64,000 nt of DNA from Promethearchaeota archaeon (GCA_011365055.1 RDOG01000007.1:151581-215580), one strand, 5' to 3'. Positions 9,428 through 19,199 are shown, counted from the first letter of the stretch. The notes: generated from the sequence alone by a model not told the origin. Numbers and translations are program-made.

Positions 9428-10795
9428 ATGTTAAGAGAAATCATTATTTTAAGAGGACCCCAAATTATTTTTAATATGGAATATAGTTCTGGATTTAATT
9501 GGGATAATTTTGCTTCTCAATTATCTATGATAGGTATGTTGTATGATGCTGATGAAGAAGATAAAATGCATCAAACTTTCATTAACCGATATAAATTATC
9601 TCTAATTTTTTATAAAAAGATAAATCTTATCTTTATTTTCATAACTGATATGACAGATAAGGAAGATTTAATCGAATCACAGTTAAAAAAAGCAAAAAAC
9701 GAGTTTATTGATCTATTTCCAGAAGAATTAATAATTTCTTCTAATTCAAAGGATGATTTTAAAGCTTTTATTCCAATTACAGATGCAATTCACCGAGAAC
9801 TTCGCCCAAAAATTGCTATTTGTGGTTATAGTGGTGTGGGAAAAACAACAACAACGAAATTAATAAGAGCAGATGAAATTCCAACTGAACATGTACCAAC
9901 TATTTCGGGTGAAATATCAACTATAAAAATTGGGAAATTGCATTTTTATTTATGGGATTTTGCTGGACAAGAACAATTTTCATTTCTTTGGCCACAATTT
10001 CTCAAAGGTTCTGATGCGGTCTTACTTATTACAGATAGCACTTTGAAAAATATTGATAAATCAAAATACTTTTTAACATTAATAAAAGAGGAAGTTCCTA
10101 ATGCAAAATTTGCTGTGATAGCAAATAAACAAGATTTACCTAATGCATTAAGTCCTGAAGAGATTGCAAATCTTCTTGAGATTCCAAAAGCTTTTGGAAT
10201 GGTTGCCGTTGACTCAAATAATCGAGTTAAAATGTTATCTATTATTGCTGAGCTTTTAGAAATATCTGAATTAGTTTCTCCTTTGTTAGAACCATTGCTA
10301 GATAGAGATAAATTGATTCAAGAAGCTGAAAATGCTTTGACGATAGGTAATTTTAGGAAAGCAGCAAAAAATTTTGAATCTATTGCAAAATATTCTGTAG
10401 AATTAGGTGATGATAAAATAGCTCAAGATTTTTTTGAACGAGCAAAAATGATATGGAACATGATTGAAGAAGAAAAATTAATAACAACATCAAATAATTC
10501 TATCGAAAGCTCTCAAAATGACCTTGAATTAGAAGAAGAATTAATGGAATTAATAAATCAAGAATATTTGGAATTATCAAAAGAATCCGAATCAATAAGG
10601 AAGGGAATTGATGGATTAGAAAGATTATTTGATTCCATTCAAAATAAATTAGACCTTTTAAAAACAAATTTTGAAAAAAATATAATTCCTGAATCTGAAT
10701 ATAAAAGTCAAAGAGTTGAATTATTAAAAAAAAGTGCAGAAATTAAAGAAGCAATTACAAGATTAAGATTCAAATTAATTAATAAAAGAGTCTAA
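9428..10795 (+). CDS. Arf-like GTPase with N-terminal longin-like domain and C-terminal coiled coil, 455 aa
   Basis: A GTP-binding switch protein. Residues 1-~110 form a longin/roadblock-like alpha/beta domain (MLREIIILRG at its start). The GTPase core follows: P-loop GYSGVGKTT at ~133-141, switch I threonine in HVPTISGE at ~155-162, G3 WDFAGQEQF at ~176-184, and G4 NKQD at ~233-236. The WDxxGQ and NKQD wording is Arf/SR-beta-like rather than Rab-like. Residues ~300-350 are helical and ~370-455 form a charged coiled coil. There is no lipidation motif at either end. The start is ATG with only a weak ribosome binding site. It is divergent from the longin-like gene and the left giant surface protein, and it is paralogous over its visible length to the GTPase at 62716. 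The effector and the GAP are unknown. Confidence 0.93.
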   Translation: MLREIIILRGPQIIFNMEYSSGFNWDNFASQLSMIGMLYDADEEDKMHQTFINRYKLSLIFYKKINLIFIFITDMTDKEDLIESQLKKAKNEFIDLFPEELIISSNSKDDFKAFIPITDAIHRELRPKIAICGYSGVGKTTTTKLIRADEIPTEHVPTISGEISTIKIGKLHFYLWDFAGQEQFSFLWPQFLKGSDAVLLITDSTLKNIDKSKYFLTLIKEEVPNAKFAVIANKQDLPNALSPEEIANLLEIPKAFGMVAVDSNNRVKMLSIIAELLEISELVSPLLEPLLDRDKLIQEAENALTIGNFRKAAKNFESIAKYSVELGDDKIAQDFFERAKMIWNMIEEEKLITTSNNSIESSQNDLELEEELMELINQEYLELSKESESIRKGIDGLERLFDSIQNKLDLLKTNFEKNIIPESEYKSQRVELLKKSAEIKEAITRLRFKLINKRV

Positions 10796-10934
10796 AGCGA
10801 TGTAAAAAACTTAATTGTTAATTAAAATTAATATTTTTCAAATTTCTTTTCTTAAATGCTTTAAAGTATGAAAAAATTTTACATTTTAAATTAATCTTCA
10901 ATTATTTATTTTAAATATTGTAATAACTTTAAAT

Positions 10935-11318
10935 TTAATCTTTATCTTGTTTTTTTTTCTTATAGAGATATACAATTCTTGAAAATATGCTCGGAATTAA
11001 GTCCAAATATCGTTCTTTTGATAATTTATTTAATAATTGAATTCCAGCATAATCTAAAATATCCTCATAATCATCAGGATCATCTTCTGTATCTAGAATT
11101 AAAGAAATGTATAAATCCATCTCAGATCCTGTATACGTGCTAGCTATATTAAGTGAACCAACACTTAAAGAAAAGAATTTAACACTTTTATCATAAGCAT
11201 GTGCGGTATAGATTCGCATTAAAATGCTAGGATCAAGATCAAACTCTATGGGAAATTTTGTTTCAATATGCATTCCCCTTTTTTCATTAAAGGTAAAAAT
11301 CACAATTCCTTTGAGCAT
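10935..11318 (-). CDS. Stand-alone longin-like domain protein, 127 aa
   Basis: A single-domain protein that aligns end to end with the N-terminal ~125 residues of the 365-residue protein at 46069-47166. Both begin M-L-x-G-I, then share YT.H, SLNIAS.YTG against ELNVAS.YTG, a PDDYEDIL/PEDYEDIL line, and RY.DLIP/RY.DDLP. The pattern of strands and helices fits the longin/roadblock superfamily, whose members serve as platforms or GEF subunits for small GTPases in eukaryotes. The C terminus is lysine-rich. It is convergent with the Arf-like GTPase next to it, 139 bp apart, so the two are neighbours but not in one operon. The role as GTPase partner is inferred from family and context. Confidence 0.8.
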   Translation of the reverse strand: MLKGIVIFTFNEKRGMHIETKFPIEFDLDPSILMRIYTAHAYDKSVKFFSLSVGSLNIASTYTGSEMDLYISLILDTEDDPDDYEDILDYAGIQLLNKLSKERYLDLIPSIFSRIVYLYKKKKQDKD

Positions 11319-11596
11319 TTTTTTTCATTCTCTTTTGAATTTAATTTTCAATCCTGAACCTGAAATTTAAAGATCCAAAAAATAAAATTTATTGTTTAAT
11401 AGTTATTCATTTTATTTTAAGATGTTTATAAGTGAATGTCTATCAAAGTTTGATTTATTATTTAAATTAGTATTTATTTTCTTTTTATTAATTCATAATT
11501 TTTTTCTTATTAATTCAAATTATTAAAAAGTAATTTAAATTTAAGACTTTTTAGGATCTTCTCACCTAACAATTTATACAAAAAGAGAAATCATCT

Positions 11597-13009
11597 TTAA
11601 CGAAAGAAAATAATTTCTAAAAATAATGAGAAACAACTTAAAAAAACAACAATTGGCATAATAAGAAAACCATATCGTGCAAATTGAGTAAATGATATTT
11701 TAACACCTTTATCCTCAGTAATTTTTGACCACATAATTCCTGCAAGAGCTCCTATTAAGGTAAAATTAGCACCTAGATTACTTCCCATTATTAGAGCAAA
11801 GATCATACCGTCCCGCACTGATACATTCTTGATTGTTGTATTTTGTAGCATTCGTGTGAAAAAAATTGTCATTGGTTGATTATTCATTAAATTTGAAATA
11901 AATGCAGAACTATATCCCATTAATAAGATGGATGGAAAAAAACCCGTTATATTCCCAAAGAGTGAAAAACTTTCAGAAAGAATAGAAGTCCAACCTACAA
12001 TAGTAAGAATTTCCACTAAAATAAACATTCCTAAGATGAAAGGTACAATTTTCCAAGGCATTCGTGCATAAATTCTTTTAATAGTTTCAAATTTGCTAAT
12101 TATTGGCTTTGTATTTTTATTATTTTGTCTCTTCTGTAAAATCATTTGATTAATTATGTCCCGATTAAACATAATCAAAGCAAAAATTACGCTAATCAAC
12201 CACATATCTACTTTTAATAACGGTGATATACTTAAGAAGAATAAACAAGTACCTAAGATTACAACTCCAAAAATTGCACCGTTTTTATCTTTTAATTCCT
12301 TTTTAGGATTTATTTCAGGTAATATTATATTATTAGAAATATCTTTTTTAAATACTTGAAAAAGCAAGAAAAAACAAGAAAATCCTGCAACTAAAGTCGG
12401 TATAAACATCCAAATAGTGTATTCAAAAAATAATAATCCATATGCTTGTGCAACGATAATATTAGTGGGATTTCCTATATATAACATCATGCTCCAAATA
12501 TTTGCTGCAAAAAATTGGCTAATTAAAAAAGGGATTGGATTAATTTTTGCATGCTTGGCAAAATAACAAATGATCGGGGTAATTGTTAGAATTACAATAT
12601 CATTTGAGGTGAAAATAGTAAGAACACTACTAAGGAAAAAAAAATATAAAAACAATTTTTTTCCAGAACCCCCCGATTTCTTTGCTGCTTGTAGTGCTAA
12701 GTACGAAAATAATCCCGTCATATCAATTGAAATGCAAATATATGCAAGTGACATAAATAATATTAAAATTGCATAAGGTTGGATGTTGGAAGTTCCCAAG
12801 ATCCCATTGATAATCACTGAAGGATGAAAATTAAAAGAAAAAATCAAAATTAGAACGCCTATAAGAGGTGCAATTCCATAATCAATTTTTATTTCTTTGT
12901 TTATTCTGGGGATTTTAATGATTGGATGAATAATAACAAATAAAATGACAATAATAAAAACTATTATTGAAAAAATAAATGAAAAAAGCGTCATCTTGTT
13001 GTTTTTCAC
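11597..13009 (-). CDS. ArsB/NhaD-type ion transporter, 470 aa
   Basis: An integral membrane protein with about eleven or twelve hydrophobic segments, of the ion transporter superfamily that includes ArsB, NhaD and CitM. The family-defining re-entrant loops are visible in both halves: FTSNDIVILTITPI near residue 135 with IGNPTNIIVAQ near 180, and in the second half NLMNNQPMTIFF with GSNLGANFTLIGALAG. Length fits the family (about 420-480). Substrate cannot be assigned: arsenite, sodium/proton exchange or an organic anion are all possible, and no arsR or arsC is nearby. The first start is GTG at 13009; an in-frame ATG five codons later is equally good. It stands alone between two A/T-rich gaps. 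Confidence 0.82.
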   Translation of the reverse strand: MKNNKMTLFSFIFSIIVFIIVILFVIIHPIIKIPRINKEIKIDYGIAPLIGVLILIFSFNFHPSVIINGILGTSNIQPYAILILFMSLAYICISIDMTGLFSYLALQAAKKSGGSGKKLFLYFFFLSSVLTIFTSNDIVILTITPIICYFAKHAKINPIPFLISQFFAANIWSMMLYIGNPTNIIVAQAYGLLFFEYTIWMFIPTLVAGFSCFFLLFQVFKKDISNNIILPEINPKKELKDKNGAIFGVVILGTCLFFLSISPLLKVDMWLISVIFALIMFNRDIINQMILQKRQNNKNTKPIISKFETIKRIYARMPWKIVPFILGMFILVEILTIVGWTSILSESFSLFGNITGFFPSILLMGYSSAFISNLMNNQPMTIFFTRMLQNTTIKNVSVRDGMIFALIMGSNLGANFTLIGALAGIMWSKITEDKGVKISFTQFARYGFLIMPIVVFLSCFSLFLEIIFFR

Positions 13010-13385
13010 TTGATTTTTATGATTTTAAAAATAAAATTATAATTTTTCATAAAAGTGTTCTTGTTACTATCTTAAAAAGTTCTTTCGACCAAAGATATAC
13101 TATTTTCATTCTATTCAAGGACCTATTAATTTAGATATTTTTATTTTATCATAAAAAAAATTTGTTAGATCTTTAATTAGAAATGTTATGATGTGAAATC
13201 TAGAAATATTTTCAAAGTTGGTAAAAAATGGGGCGATAAAAAAGAAAAAAAGAGAAAAAGAAGTAATATTGATCATAAAAATGATGTATAGGATCCTTCA
13301 TATCATTAAAAATTAAAATATCTAAGATATATTTTAATATAAATAAAATAAATTTAAAAATACATACAATATTGGAGGCATTTTC
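13010..13385. other. Intergenic region before the methyltransferase gene, with an imperfect inverted repeat
   Basis: Divergent, A/T-rich gap carrying the promoters of the transporter (minus) and the methyltransferase (plus). Bases 13312-13339 form an imperfect inverted repeat (ATTAAAATATCT against AGATATATTTTAAT) about 50 bases before the methyltransferase, and GGAGG at 13374-13378 is its ribosome binding site. Nothing else was seen. Confidence 0.4.
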
Positions 13386-15248
13386 ACGGATAAGGATTTA
13401 GGAATCGTCTATACTCCAGAATTCATTACAAATGATATTTGTAAAAACTCCATATATCCTTACATTTTAGAGAGAATTAATGAAAAGTTCAACACCAAAT
13501 TTACGAATATAAAAGAAATTTTTGAATATTTGAATAATAATCAATTATTATTTGTTCTCGATATTATTAAAAATTTAAAAATTTTAGATCCTTCAGTGGG
13601 TGATGGACAATTTTTAGTAAAAGCTTTTACATTATTGAAAGAAATTTACGAAATGTTTCGAGAAATGGGAATAATAAAATGGAAAGATTATGAAATTAAT
13701 AAGCATTTGGTCTCCTGTACTTTATATGGTGTTGATATTGATGAAAATGCAGTGAAGAATTGTAGAAATAGATTACTAATGAATTTTAAATGTCCTGAAA
13801 ATATTAATCCTTGTATTAAAAAAGGGAATTCTCTTGATGATTTTGATTGGGAGAAAGAATTTCCTGAAGTTTTTGAAGAAGGAGGTTATGATATCATCAT
13901 TGGAAATCCTCCTTACGTTAGACAGGAAAAAATAAAAGAATTTAAACCAATATTTTCAAAAAAATTTCAGACTTTTGTAGGAACGGCTGATTTATATGTT
14001 TATTTCATTGAAAAAAGCATCTTATTGTTAAAGCAAGGAGGATATTTGGCTAATATAGTTTCAAACAAATTCATAAAGACACGATATGGAAAAAAAATAC
14101 GAAAATTTATCTTAGAAAATTGTAAAATCATTCAATATAAAGATGAATTTAAATCTAATGTGTTTCAAACTGCTTCAGTTGATCCTTGTATCATTATAAT
14201 TAAAAAAGATACGAATAATATCGATAATAAAATTTTAATTAATGAACGATATTATTCAAATCAATCGAATTTAGATGAAAATGCTTGGAATTTTTTGAGT
14301 GATGATTTATTCATTTTGAAAAATGCCATTGAGAATAAATGTATTCTTTTAAAGGATTATTGTGGTGAACCCTATTCTGGGATAAAAACTGGTTTGTCTG
14401 ATGTTTTAATAGTAAATTCGCATCAAATAAATAAAATTGTTGGTCAGAATGTAAATGAGAGGGAATTATTCATTCCATTTATAAGAGGAAAGGATATTTC
14501 GAGATGGAAATATGAATTTCAACATCAATATCTCATTTATACGGAAGATATTGATATAAATTGCTTTCCCAATATAAAAAAATATTTTGAAATGCATCGA
14601 AAGCGACTTTCGAATAGAACTGATATTAAAAATACGAGTAAGGAGTGGTTTCAATTACGACCATGTGCATATTACAAAGAATTTAAAAAACCAAAAATAA
14701 TTTATCCTGATATTTCAAGAAATTGCAGATTTGCATTTGATACTAATGGTGTTTTTGTAAACAATACTGCTTATATCATTCCAAAGGATGATAAATTCCT
14801 TTTAGGAGTGTTAAATTCACGGTTAATAGAATTTTATTTTCAATTCCTCAGTGTAAAATTAGGGAAGAATGGCTTTAGATTCATTCAACAATATGTAAAT
14901 TTAATTCCTATTCGTGAGCCTCAGAAAAAACAAAAAGAAGTAATCATTTCAATAGTGAATTTAATATTAAATTTATATCATAATCAAAAATCAGATAAAA
15001 CAAAGCATTATATTATGTTTTTTGAAAATTATTTATTAAACTGTTTAATATATGAACTTTATTTAGAAGATTTTGTTGATTGTAATAAAAATTTATACGA
15101 AATGATTTTTCCAATTTTGCCAGAATTAAATACACAAAATAATTATCATGTTTTTGAAATGTTAATAAAACAAAAATATATTCAAAAAGTAATTGAAAAA
15201 ATCAAACAAAATAAATGGGTAAAAAAAATCGAGGAAAATTACATTTGA
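13386..15248 (+). CDS. Eco57I/TaqI-type adenine-specific DNA methyltransferase, 620 aa, apparent ACG start
   Basis: N6-adenine DNA methyltransferase. Motif I is ILDPSVGDGQF (residues ~66-76), the acidic motif II is VDIDENAV, and the catalytic motif IV is NPPY (~174-177) within IIGNPPYVRQ. The C-terminal half has the TaqI-like specificity region, with GIKTGLSDVLIV, FIRGKDISRW and a late FQFLSVKLG stretch. The frame is open well upstream of the first conventional start (TTG 13530) and encodes GIVYTPEFITNDI, the typical N-terminal line of Eco57I-class enzymes, so translation must begin earlier. The codon seven bases after GGAGG (13374-13378) is ACG at 13386; an ATG there would give MDKDLGIVYTPEF. 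It is either a non-canonical start or a start-codon mutation. No restriction gene is adjacent; whether the enzyme itself cuts is not evident. Confidence 0.85.
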   Translation, partial: TDKDLGIVYTPEFITNDICKNSIYPYILERINEKFNTKFTNIKEIFEYLNNNQLLFVLDIIKNLKILDPSVGDGQFLVKAFTLLKEIYEMFREMGIIKWKDYEINKHLVSCTLYGVDIDENAVKNCRNRLLMNFKCPENINPCIKKGNSLDDFDWEKEFPEVFEEGGYDIIIGNPPYVRQEKIKEFKPIFSKKFQTFVGTADLYVYFIEKSILLLKQGGYLANIVSNKFIKTRYGKKIRKFILENCKIIQYKDEFKSNVFQTASVDPCIIIIKKDTNNIDNKILINERYYSNQSNLDENAWNFLSDDLFILKNAIENKCILLKDYCGEPYSGIKTGLSDVLIVNSHQINKIVGQNVNERELFIPFIRGKDISRWKYEFQHQYLIYTEDIDINCFPNIKKYFEMHRKRLSNRTDIKNTSKEWFQLRPCAYYKEFKKPKIIYPDISRNCRFAFDTNGVFVNNTAYIIPKDDKFLLGVLNSRLIEFYFQFLSVKLGKNGFRFIQQYVNLIPIREPQKKQKEVIISIVNLILNLYHNQKSDKTKHYIMFFENYLLNCLIYELYLEDFVDCNKNLYEMIFPILPELNTQNNYHVFEMLIKQKYIQKVIEKIKQNKWVKKIEENYI

Positions 15249-15400
15249 TTTTTTAAGGATTTCCAATATTTTCTCATTATCTTAATCTTTTCGTGTAAAT
15301 CTTTTAATACAATCATTTTATCTTCAAAATTTAATTCTTTATTATCATCCAAAATCCTCAACTCAATATGATATTTATTTATCTTCACTAGAAAGATCAT
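15239..15400 (-). CDS. Possible small charged protein, 53 aa
   Basis: An ATG-initiated frame on the minus strand, overlapping the last ten bases of the methyltransferase gene tail to tail. It encodes a lysine/isoleucine/leucine-rich, probably helical peptide (start MIFLVKINKY, end SLKNQM). The composition looks like protein rather than random A/T-rich translation, but no ribosome binding site is clear and I do not recognise it. It may be a real small gene or a chance frame. Confidence 0.35.
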   Translation of the reverse strand: MIFLVKINKYHIELRILDDNKELNFEDKMIVLKDLHEKIKIMRKYWKSLKNQM

Positions 15401-15451
15401 ACGTTACTAGTATTTAATAAAAAGAGACCCCTATGGAAAAGTAAAGAAGAT

Positions 15452-16081
15452 TTATTTAATTTGAAGTACGACTTTTTCCATAATTGTATCAACATGAATT
15501 AAATTTTGATTTAATAATTCTTCTTCGATTTTTTTAAAAGCTGAGTTAATATCTAATGTATCAAATAAATGTTCATATGTTCTAAATAGCTCCATTTCAT
15601 GGATGAAATCCTTGAAATAATTTTTTAAATTTTCTTCAGTAGTTCCCACAAATTTACATGCGTCTTCGAAATTAACAAATTCCTGCATTTTTTTTCTAAT
15701 TAAACAATCTCGTTCTTCAATGAATAGGATTAATGAATTGTTCGATTTATAAATATCTTGATCGTACCAGACTGGAAAAACTCTACAGATAATCGGCCTT
15801 ATTTGAGAAATCGTGCACCCATTATCAGTACAAAAATAACAACTTCCTTTTAAACATCTTTTCATTGCAAGAGCTTTACCATTAGGTAACAAGTCCTTGA
15901 ATGCATCTTCATATTGTACAATTCCAAGATTTACAAAAGCTACGAATTCAGAATAATTTAATCCAGTTTCTTTATGCATTTTTATTGCTTCATTTATGCT
16001 AATTATTATTTGATGAGGTGTATTGCAGCAATCAATCCCCGATGAACTGCAGATATAGCAATAATTAAATGATTCAACCAA
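15452..16081 (-). CDS. YkgJ-family cysteine-rich Fe/Zn-cluster protein, 209 aa
   Basis: A member of the YkgJ family (CxxCxxxCC, putative zinc- or iron-chelating proteins). Cysteines C8, C11, C18 and C19 open the protein. The family's second signature is in the middle: CLKGSCYFCTDNGCTISQIR, then P and CRVFP. The C-terminal third is helical and not diagnostic. Reaction and partner are unknown for the family. Translation starts at a TTG preceded by AAGGAG at good spacing. It is probably independent of the methyltransferase, which is convergent, and 62 bp or more downstream of the small gene at 16144. Confidence 0.8.
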   Translation of the reverse strand: MVESFNYCYICSSSGIDCCNTPHQIIISINEAIKMHKETGLNYSEFVAFVNLGIVQYEDAFKDLLPNGKALAMKRCLKGSCYFCTDNGCTISQIRPIICRVFPVWYDQDIYKSNNSLILFIEERDCLIRKKMQEFVNFEDACKFVGTTEENLKNYFKDFIHEMELFRTYEHLFDTLDINSAFKKIEEELLNQNLIHVDTIMEKVVLQIK

Positions 16082-16143
16082 ATTTTTTCTCCTTCATTCC
16101 TCAGTAAATTACAATCTCAAAAATTATTTTTATTAATGTGTGA

Positions 16144-16392
16144 TTATTTTTTGAAAGTTGCTTCAATATAATTTATTTCACTAAGTGGATAAATTTGTGA
16201 AATAGATTCATTTTGAAAAATAATACAATCATCTAAAAAAAAACTATCAAATTTGTCTAAATCGTACTCTTCAAAACGTTTTTTTGGTAGAAAAGTGTTT
16301 TCTTCGAAATATATTGTAACTTTTTTAATGTTAGGTTTTACTGCTTTTAAATATTGACTGATATTTCTTACGTTAATTATATTTTTAGTCAT
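16144..16392 (-). CDS. Small hypothetical protein, 82 aa
   Basis: Unrecognised small soluble protein with alternating short strands and helices (KKVTIYFEENTF, DSFFLDDCIIFQNE). The ATG at 16392 is preferred; an in-frame TTG at 16410 would add six residues, and neither has a well-spaced ribosome binding site. It lies in the same direction and just upstream of the YkgJ-family gene, so the two may be cotranscribed. Confidence 0.6.
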   Translation of the reverse strand: MTKNIINVRNISQYLKAVKPNIKKVTIYFEENTFLPKKRFEEYDLDKFDSFFLDDCIIFQNESISQIYPLSEINYIEATFKK

Positions 16393-16681
16393 TTTATAAA
16401 TTACTTCCAAATTTAATGTTTTTTATTCCAATTAATTGTATTTTTTGAATTCAATAGAAAATCGATTAAAATTTAAAGATTATTAGTTCAATTTTGCTTT
16501 ACAATTTCTATAATTAATATTAATCACTAGAATTTTCCCATAAGATGATCGAATAAAAATGTAAAATTAGAAAATGAATTTACTATTTTATAAATTAAAA
16601 TTAACAAGTAAATTTAATCTTATATTGGAACTTAAAAATCTTCTATTATATATTAAATTATAACAAACAATTATAGGTTTT

Positions 16682-17494
16682 CTAATATTCTAATGGATAC
16701 CAACCAATACGTAAATCTTGATTTAATAAATCTAGTTTTTGCATGTCTGCAATTGAAATATTAAAATCAAATACTTCTGCATTCTGTTCTATTCGTTTAT
16801 TGTTAGAAGATCTAGGGATAGTTATGATATCGTGCTGTAATCCCCATCGGATTAAGATTTGCGCAGAAGATTTTGAATATTTTTTAGCAATTTCCATTAA
16901 TTTAGGATCTTTTAATTTCCTTGCTTGAGTCAAAGGGCTATATGCTTCTATTAAAATTTTATTTTTAAGACAATAATTCATTAATTCTTTTTGATAAAGA
17001 AATGGGTGGAATTCAACTTGGTTAACCACAGGTTTGATGGTTGATTCTTTTAACAACTTCTCCAAATGTTCAATTTTAAAATTACTGACACCGATCGCTT
17101 TACATAACCCATCATTGTATAATTTTTCTAAAGCTTTCCAAGTATCCAAAATCGCTTTGCCTGCTGGCCAATGAATAAGATATAGGTCAATATAATCTAC
17201 TGCTAATGCTTTTAGACTCTTTTTAAATTCTTTTAATGTTGAATCATATCCATGATTTGAGTACCATACCTTTGATGTAATGAAAACATCTTCACGCGTT
17301 AAGTTACTTTTTCTTATTGCATTACCTACCTCATTTTCGTTTCCATACATTCTCGCTGTATCCAGAAGTCTATAACCAATTTTCAAGGCATGAGAAATTG
17401 CAATTTCTGGAATTGAATAAGTTCCTAAACCTAATCTTGGTATTTTTATTCCATTATTAAGTTCAATAGTACTATTAATCGTGAGATGCAACAT
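16682..17494 (-). CDS. Aldo/keto reductase, 270 aa
   Basis: NAD(P)H-dependent carbonyl reductase of the AKR superfamily, closest in wording to the 2,5-diketo-gluconate reductase group. The catalytic tetrad is visible: Asp and Tyr in LLDTARMYGNE, Lys in FITSKVW, and His in YLIHWP. Further family lines are IGVSNF, VVNQVEFHPF, EAYSPL and the cofactor-binding IPRSSN near the C terminus. Length is normal for the family (270-280). Start is ATG with AAGGA upstream. The natural substrate cannot be told from sequence. Confidence 0.92.
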   Translation of the reverse strand: MLHLTINSTIELNNGIKIPRLGLGTYSIPEIAISHALKIGYRLLDTARMYGNENEVGNAIRKSNLTREDVFITSKVWYSNHGYDSTLKEFKKSLKALAVDYIDLYLIHWPAGKAILDTWKALEKLYNDGLCKAIGVSNFKIEHLEKLLKESTIKPVVNQVEFHPFLYQKELMNYCLKNKILIEAYSPLTQARKLKDPKLMEIAKKYSKSSAQILIRWGLQHDIITIPRSSNNKRIEQNAEVFDFNISIADMQKLDLLNQDLRIGWYPLEY

Positions 17495-17558
17495 ATTAGA
17501 TTATTCCTTTTGATACAACGTTTAAAATTATTAGGTTAATCATTCCTTAAATAAATAA

Positions 17559-18323
17559 TTATTTATTAATTATTTCATAACGTCTAGTAAATCCTTTTCC
17601 AAGTTCAAATTTCAACAATCCATCATTAAATTCACGATTAAACCACCAATAACTAATGAAAACTGTTTCTCCCCAACGAAATATGTTATTTATTCGTAAA
17701 TAAGATCCGAAAATAGATACATGAATATTTTCTTTTATATGTTCTTGAGTCGAATTATATACAATTTGACCTTCTGGGTTCAAAACAACGAGATTTTGAT
17801 CAACTACAATATAAAAATAATCATTAAGTTCAATAACCGCAGAAGCATGCCCAGGAAGTTCAATGGGTACTTGTTGTTGAGATATTTTTTGAACATAACC
17901 TCTTGCACCCTCATAAAATAATGTCACGCTATCTGATTTTATGAGAGTTTTATATTGACCTTGATTACCATAATTAGAGAAACCATTTATCAAGTCAGGT
18001 TCACAATATTTTTTTTTTAAAGTTTCATCAAGGGAGATTGCTTCTAAAAACTCTAATCGTTGTTTAATTTCTTTTTTTTGCATTAAAAATGGAGGATAAA
18101 TAGAAGCTTTTTTAACTGCTCTTAGAGCTTCTTTTAAAACTGCTTCTCCAAACCGTTCTAAAATTAAATTTTGAAATCTTCCTTCTAAAAATTCTTTATG
18201 ACTACATGAACCTGCAATATCTGACATCCCACCCCCGTAATGATGTCCTACAACAACCTCAGTTCTCGTTACATCCAAGTAATTAATTTTTTTTCCTTCT
18301 CTTTTTTCCCAACTCGTTTTCAT
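17559..18323 (-). CDS. Hypothetical protein, 254 aa, beta-rich C-terminal half
   Basis: Not recognised. The N-terminal part holds a conserved-looking HHYGGGMSDIAGSCSHKEF segment followed by charged helices; the C-terminal ~130 residues read as successive beta strands (YFYIVVDQNLVVLNPEGQIV, TVFISYWWF), reminiscent of a small propeller or sandwich. The frame extends to a GTG at 18335, but GTGAGG there is better read as the ribosome binding site for the ATG at 18323, which I take as the start. It follows the YhhN-like membrane protein closely, so one transcript is likely. Confidence 0.75.
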   Translation of the reverse strand: MKTSWEKREGKKINYLDVTRTEVVVGHHYGGGMSDIAGSCSHKEFLEGRFQNLILERFGEAVLKEALRAVKKASIYPPFLMQKKEIKQRLEFLEAISLDETLKKKYCEPDLINGFSNYGNQGQYKTLIKSDSVTLFYEGARGYVQKISQQQVPIELPGHASAVIELNDYFYIVVDQNLVVLNPEGQIVYNSTQEHIKENIHVSIFGSYLRINNIFRWGETVFISYWWFNREFNDGLLKFELGKGFTRRYEIINK

Positions 18324-18350
18324 ATTAATCCTCACGTATAGAAACCATTC

Positions 18351-19199
18351 TTAGATTTTAAGAATACTGATTTCATTTTGATCTCGTAAGCTCAACACTG
18401 CAAATTGAAGTAGAAAAATTGCAATAATATAGGTAGGATAGATTAACATTGTTAAAAGGTAAGATTGACCGATTATAATTGATAATCCAATCATCGTATC
18501 GCTGAATACAAAGAAACTCATACCCATAGATAATTTAATGCGAAAATTCAATGTTCGATTAAAATATATCAATCCATAAAAAGTTAAAACCGTCGTTAAG
18601 GTTAAAATTATAACGTACGGAAGTAAAAAATATGATATAACTATTTTTAAAGTTGCAGATATAGGTCCAAAGAAATTATTATAATCTGGTATTGATAATA
18701 TCAAAAATATATAAATTAATGATGCAATTACAGCCCAAAAAATTGTCGAAATTATTGCAAATTTTTTACCTGTTCTTCTGAAAATATACTTAGGATGCAA
18801 ATGTATGATCCCTGAAAATGCGATAATGTGAAATATATGTGCAATAAAAAACAAAATTACACCAGATGGTGGGAAAATATGAATACCAAAATCTGCCAAT
18901 GTGCAAAAAAGCATTCCGATTGACATGTAACGGTAAAAATAAATTGGTTTTAATTCTTTTATATTTTGAAAATCTTTAATCTTGATGTCTGTTGTTTTTA
19001 TCACCTTTTTTAACTTTTCAGGATCGATAACAAAAAAACGGATGAGAATAGAAGAAATTAAAATAAAAATGCTAGCAATCCATAAAATTGGAACTATTAG
19101 AACTTGAATAATTACAAAAATTAACAAATAAATAAAAGTTAGTATAAATGAAACTACTGCTAAAACATTAACTAGATTATTAGTATTCTTTTCTATCAA
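18351..19199 (-). CDS. YhhN/TMEM86-like multi-pass membrane protein, 282 aa
   Basis: Eight or so predicted membrane segments. The lines GMLFCTLADFGIHI, FFIAHIFHIIAFSG, MSFFVFSDTMIGL and YPTYIIAIFLLQFAVL follow the YhhN/TMEM86 pattern, with the conserved Asp after each SD/AD and a late aromatic-helix pair. Vertebrate TMEM86 enzymes hydrolyse the vinyl-ether bond of lysoplasmalogens; that activity in an archaeon with ether lipids would be interesting but is only an analogy. Translation appears to start at a TTG. The adjacent downstream gene is the 254-residue hypothetical protein, probably cotranscribed. Confidence 0.65.
   Translation of the reverse strand: MIEKNTNNLVNVLAVVSFILTFIYLLIFVIIQVLIVPILWIASIFILISSILIRFFVIDPEKLKKVIKTTDIKIKDFQNIKELKPIYFYRYMSIGMLFCTLADFGIHIFPPSGVILFFIAHIFHIIAFSGIIHLHPKYIFRRTGKKFAIISTIFWAVIASLIYIFLILSIPDYNNFFGPISATLKIVISYFLLPYVIILTLTTVLTFYGLIYFNRTLNFRIKLSMGMSFFVFSDTMIGLSIIIGQSYLLTMLIYPTYIIAIFLLQFAVLSLRDQNEISILKI

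Noticed and set aside
13386..15248. Defence island or complete restriction-modification locus
   Set aside because: Only the methyltransferase is recognisable; flanking genes are transport and redox genes, with no nuclease, integrase or other defence family.
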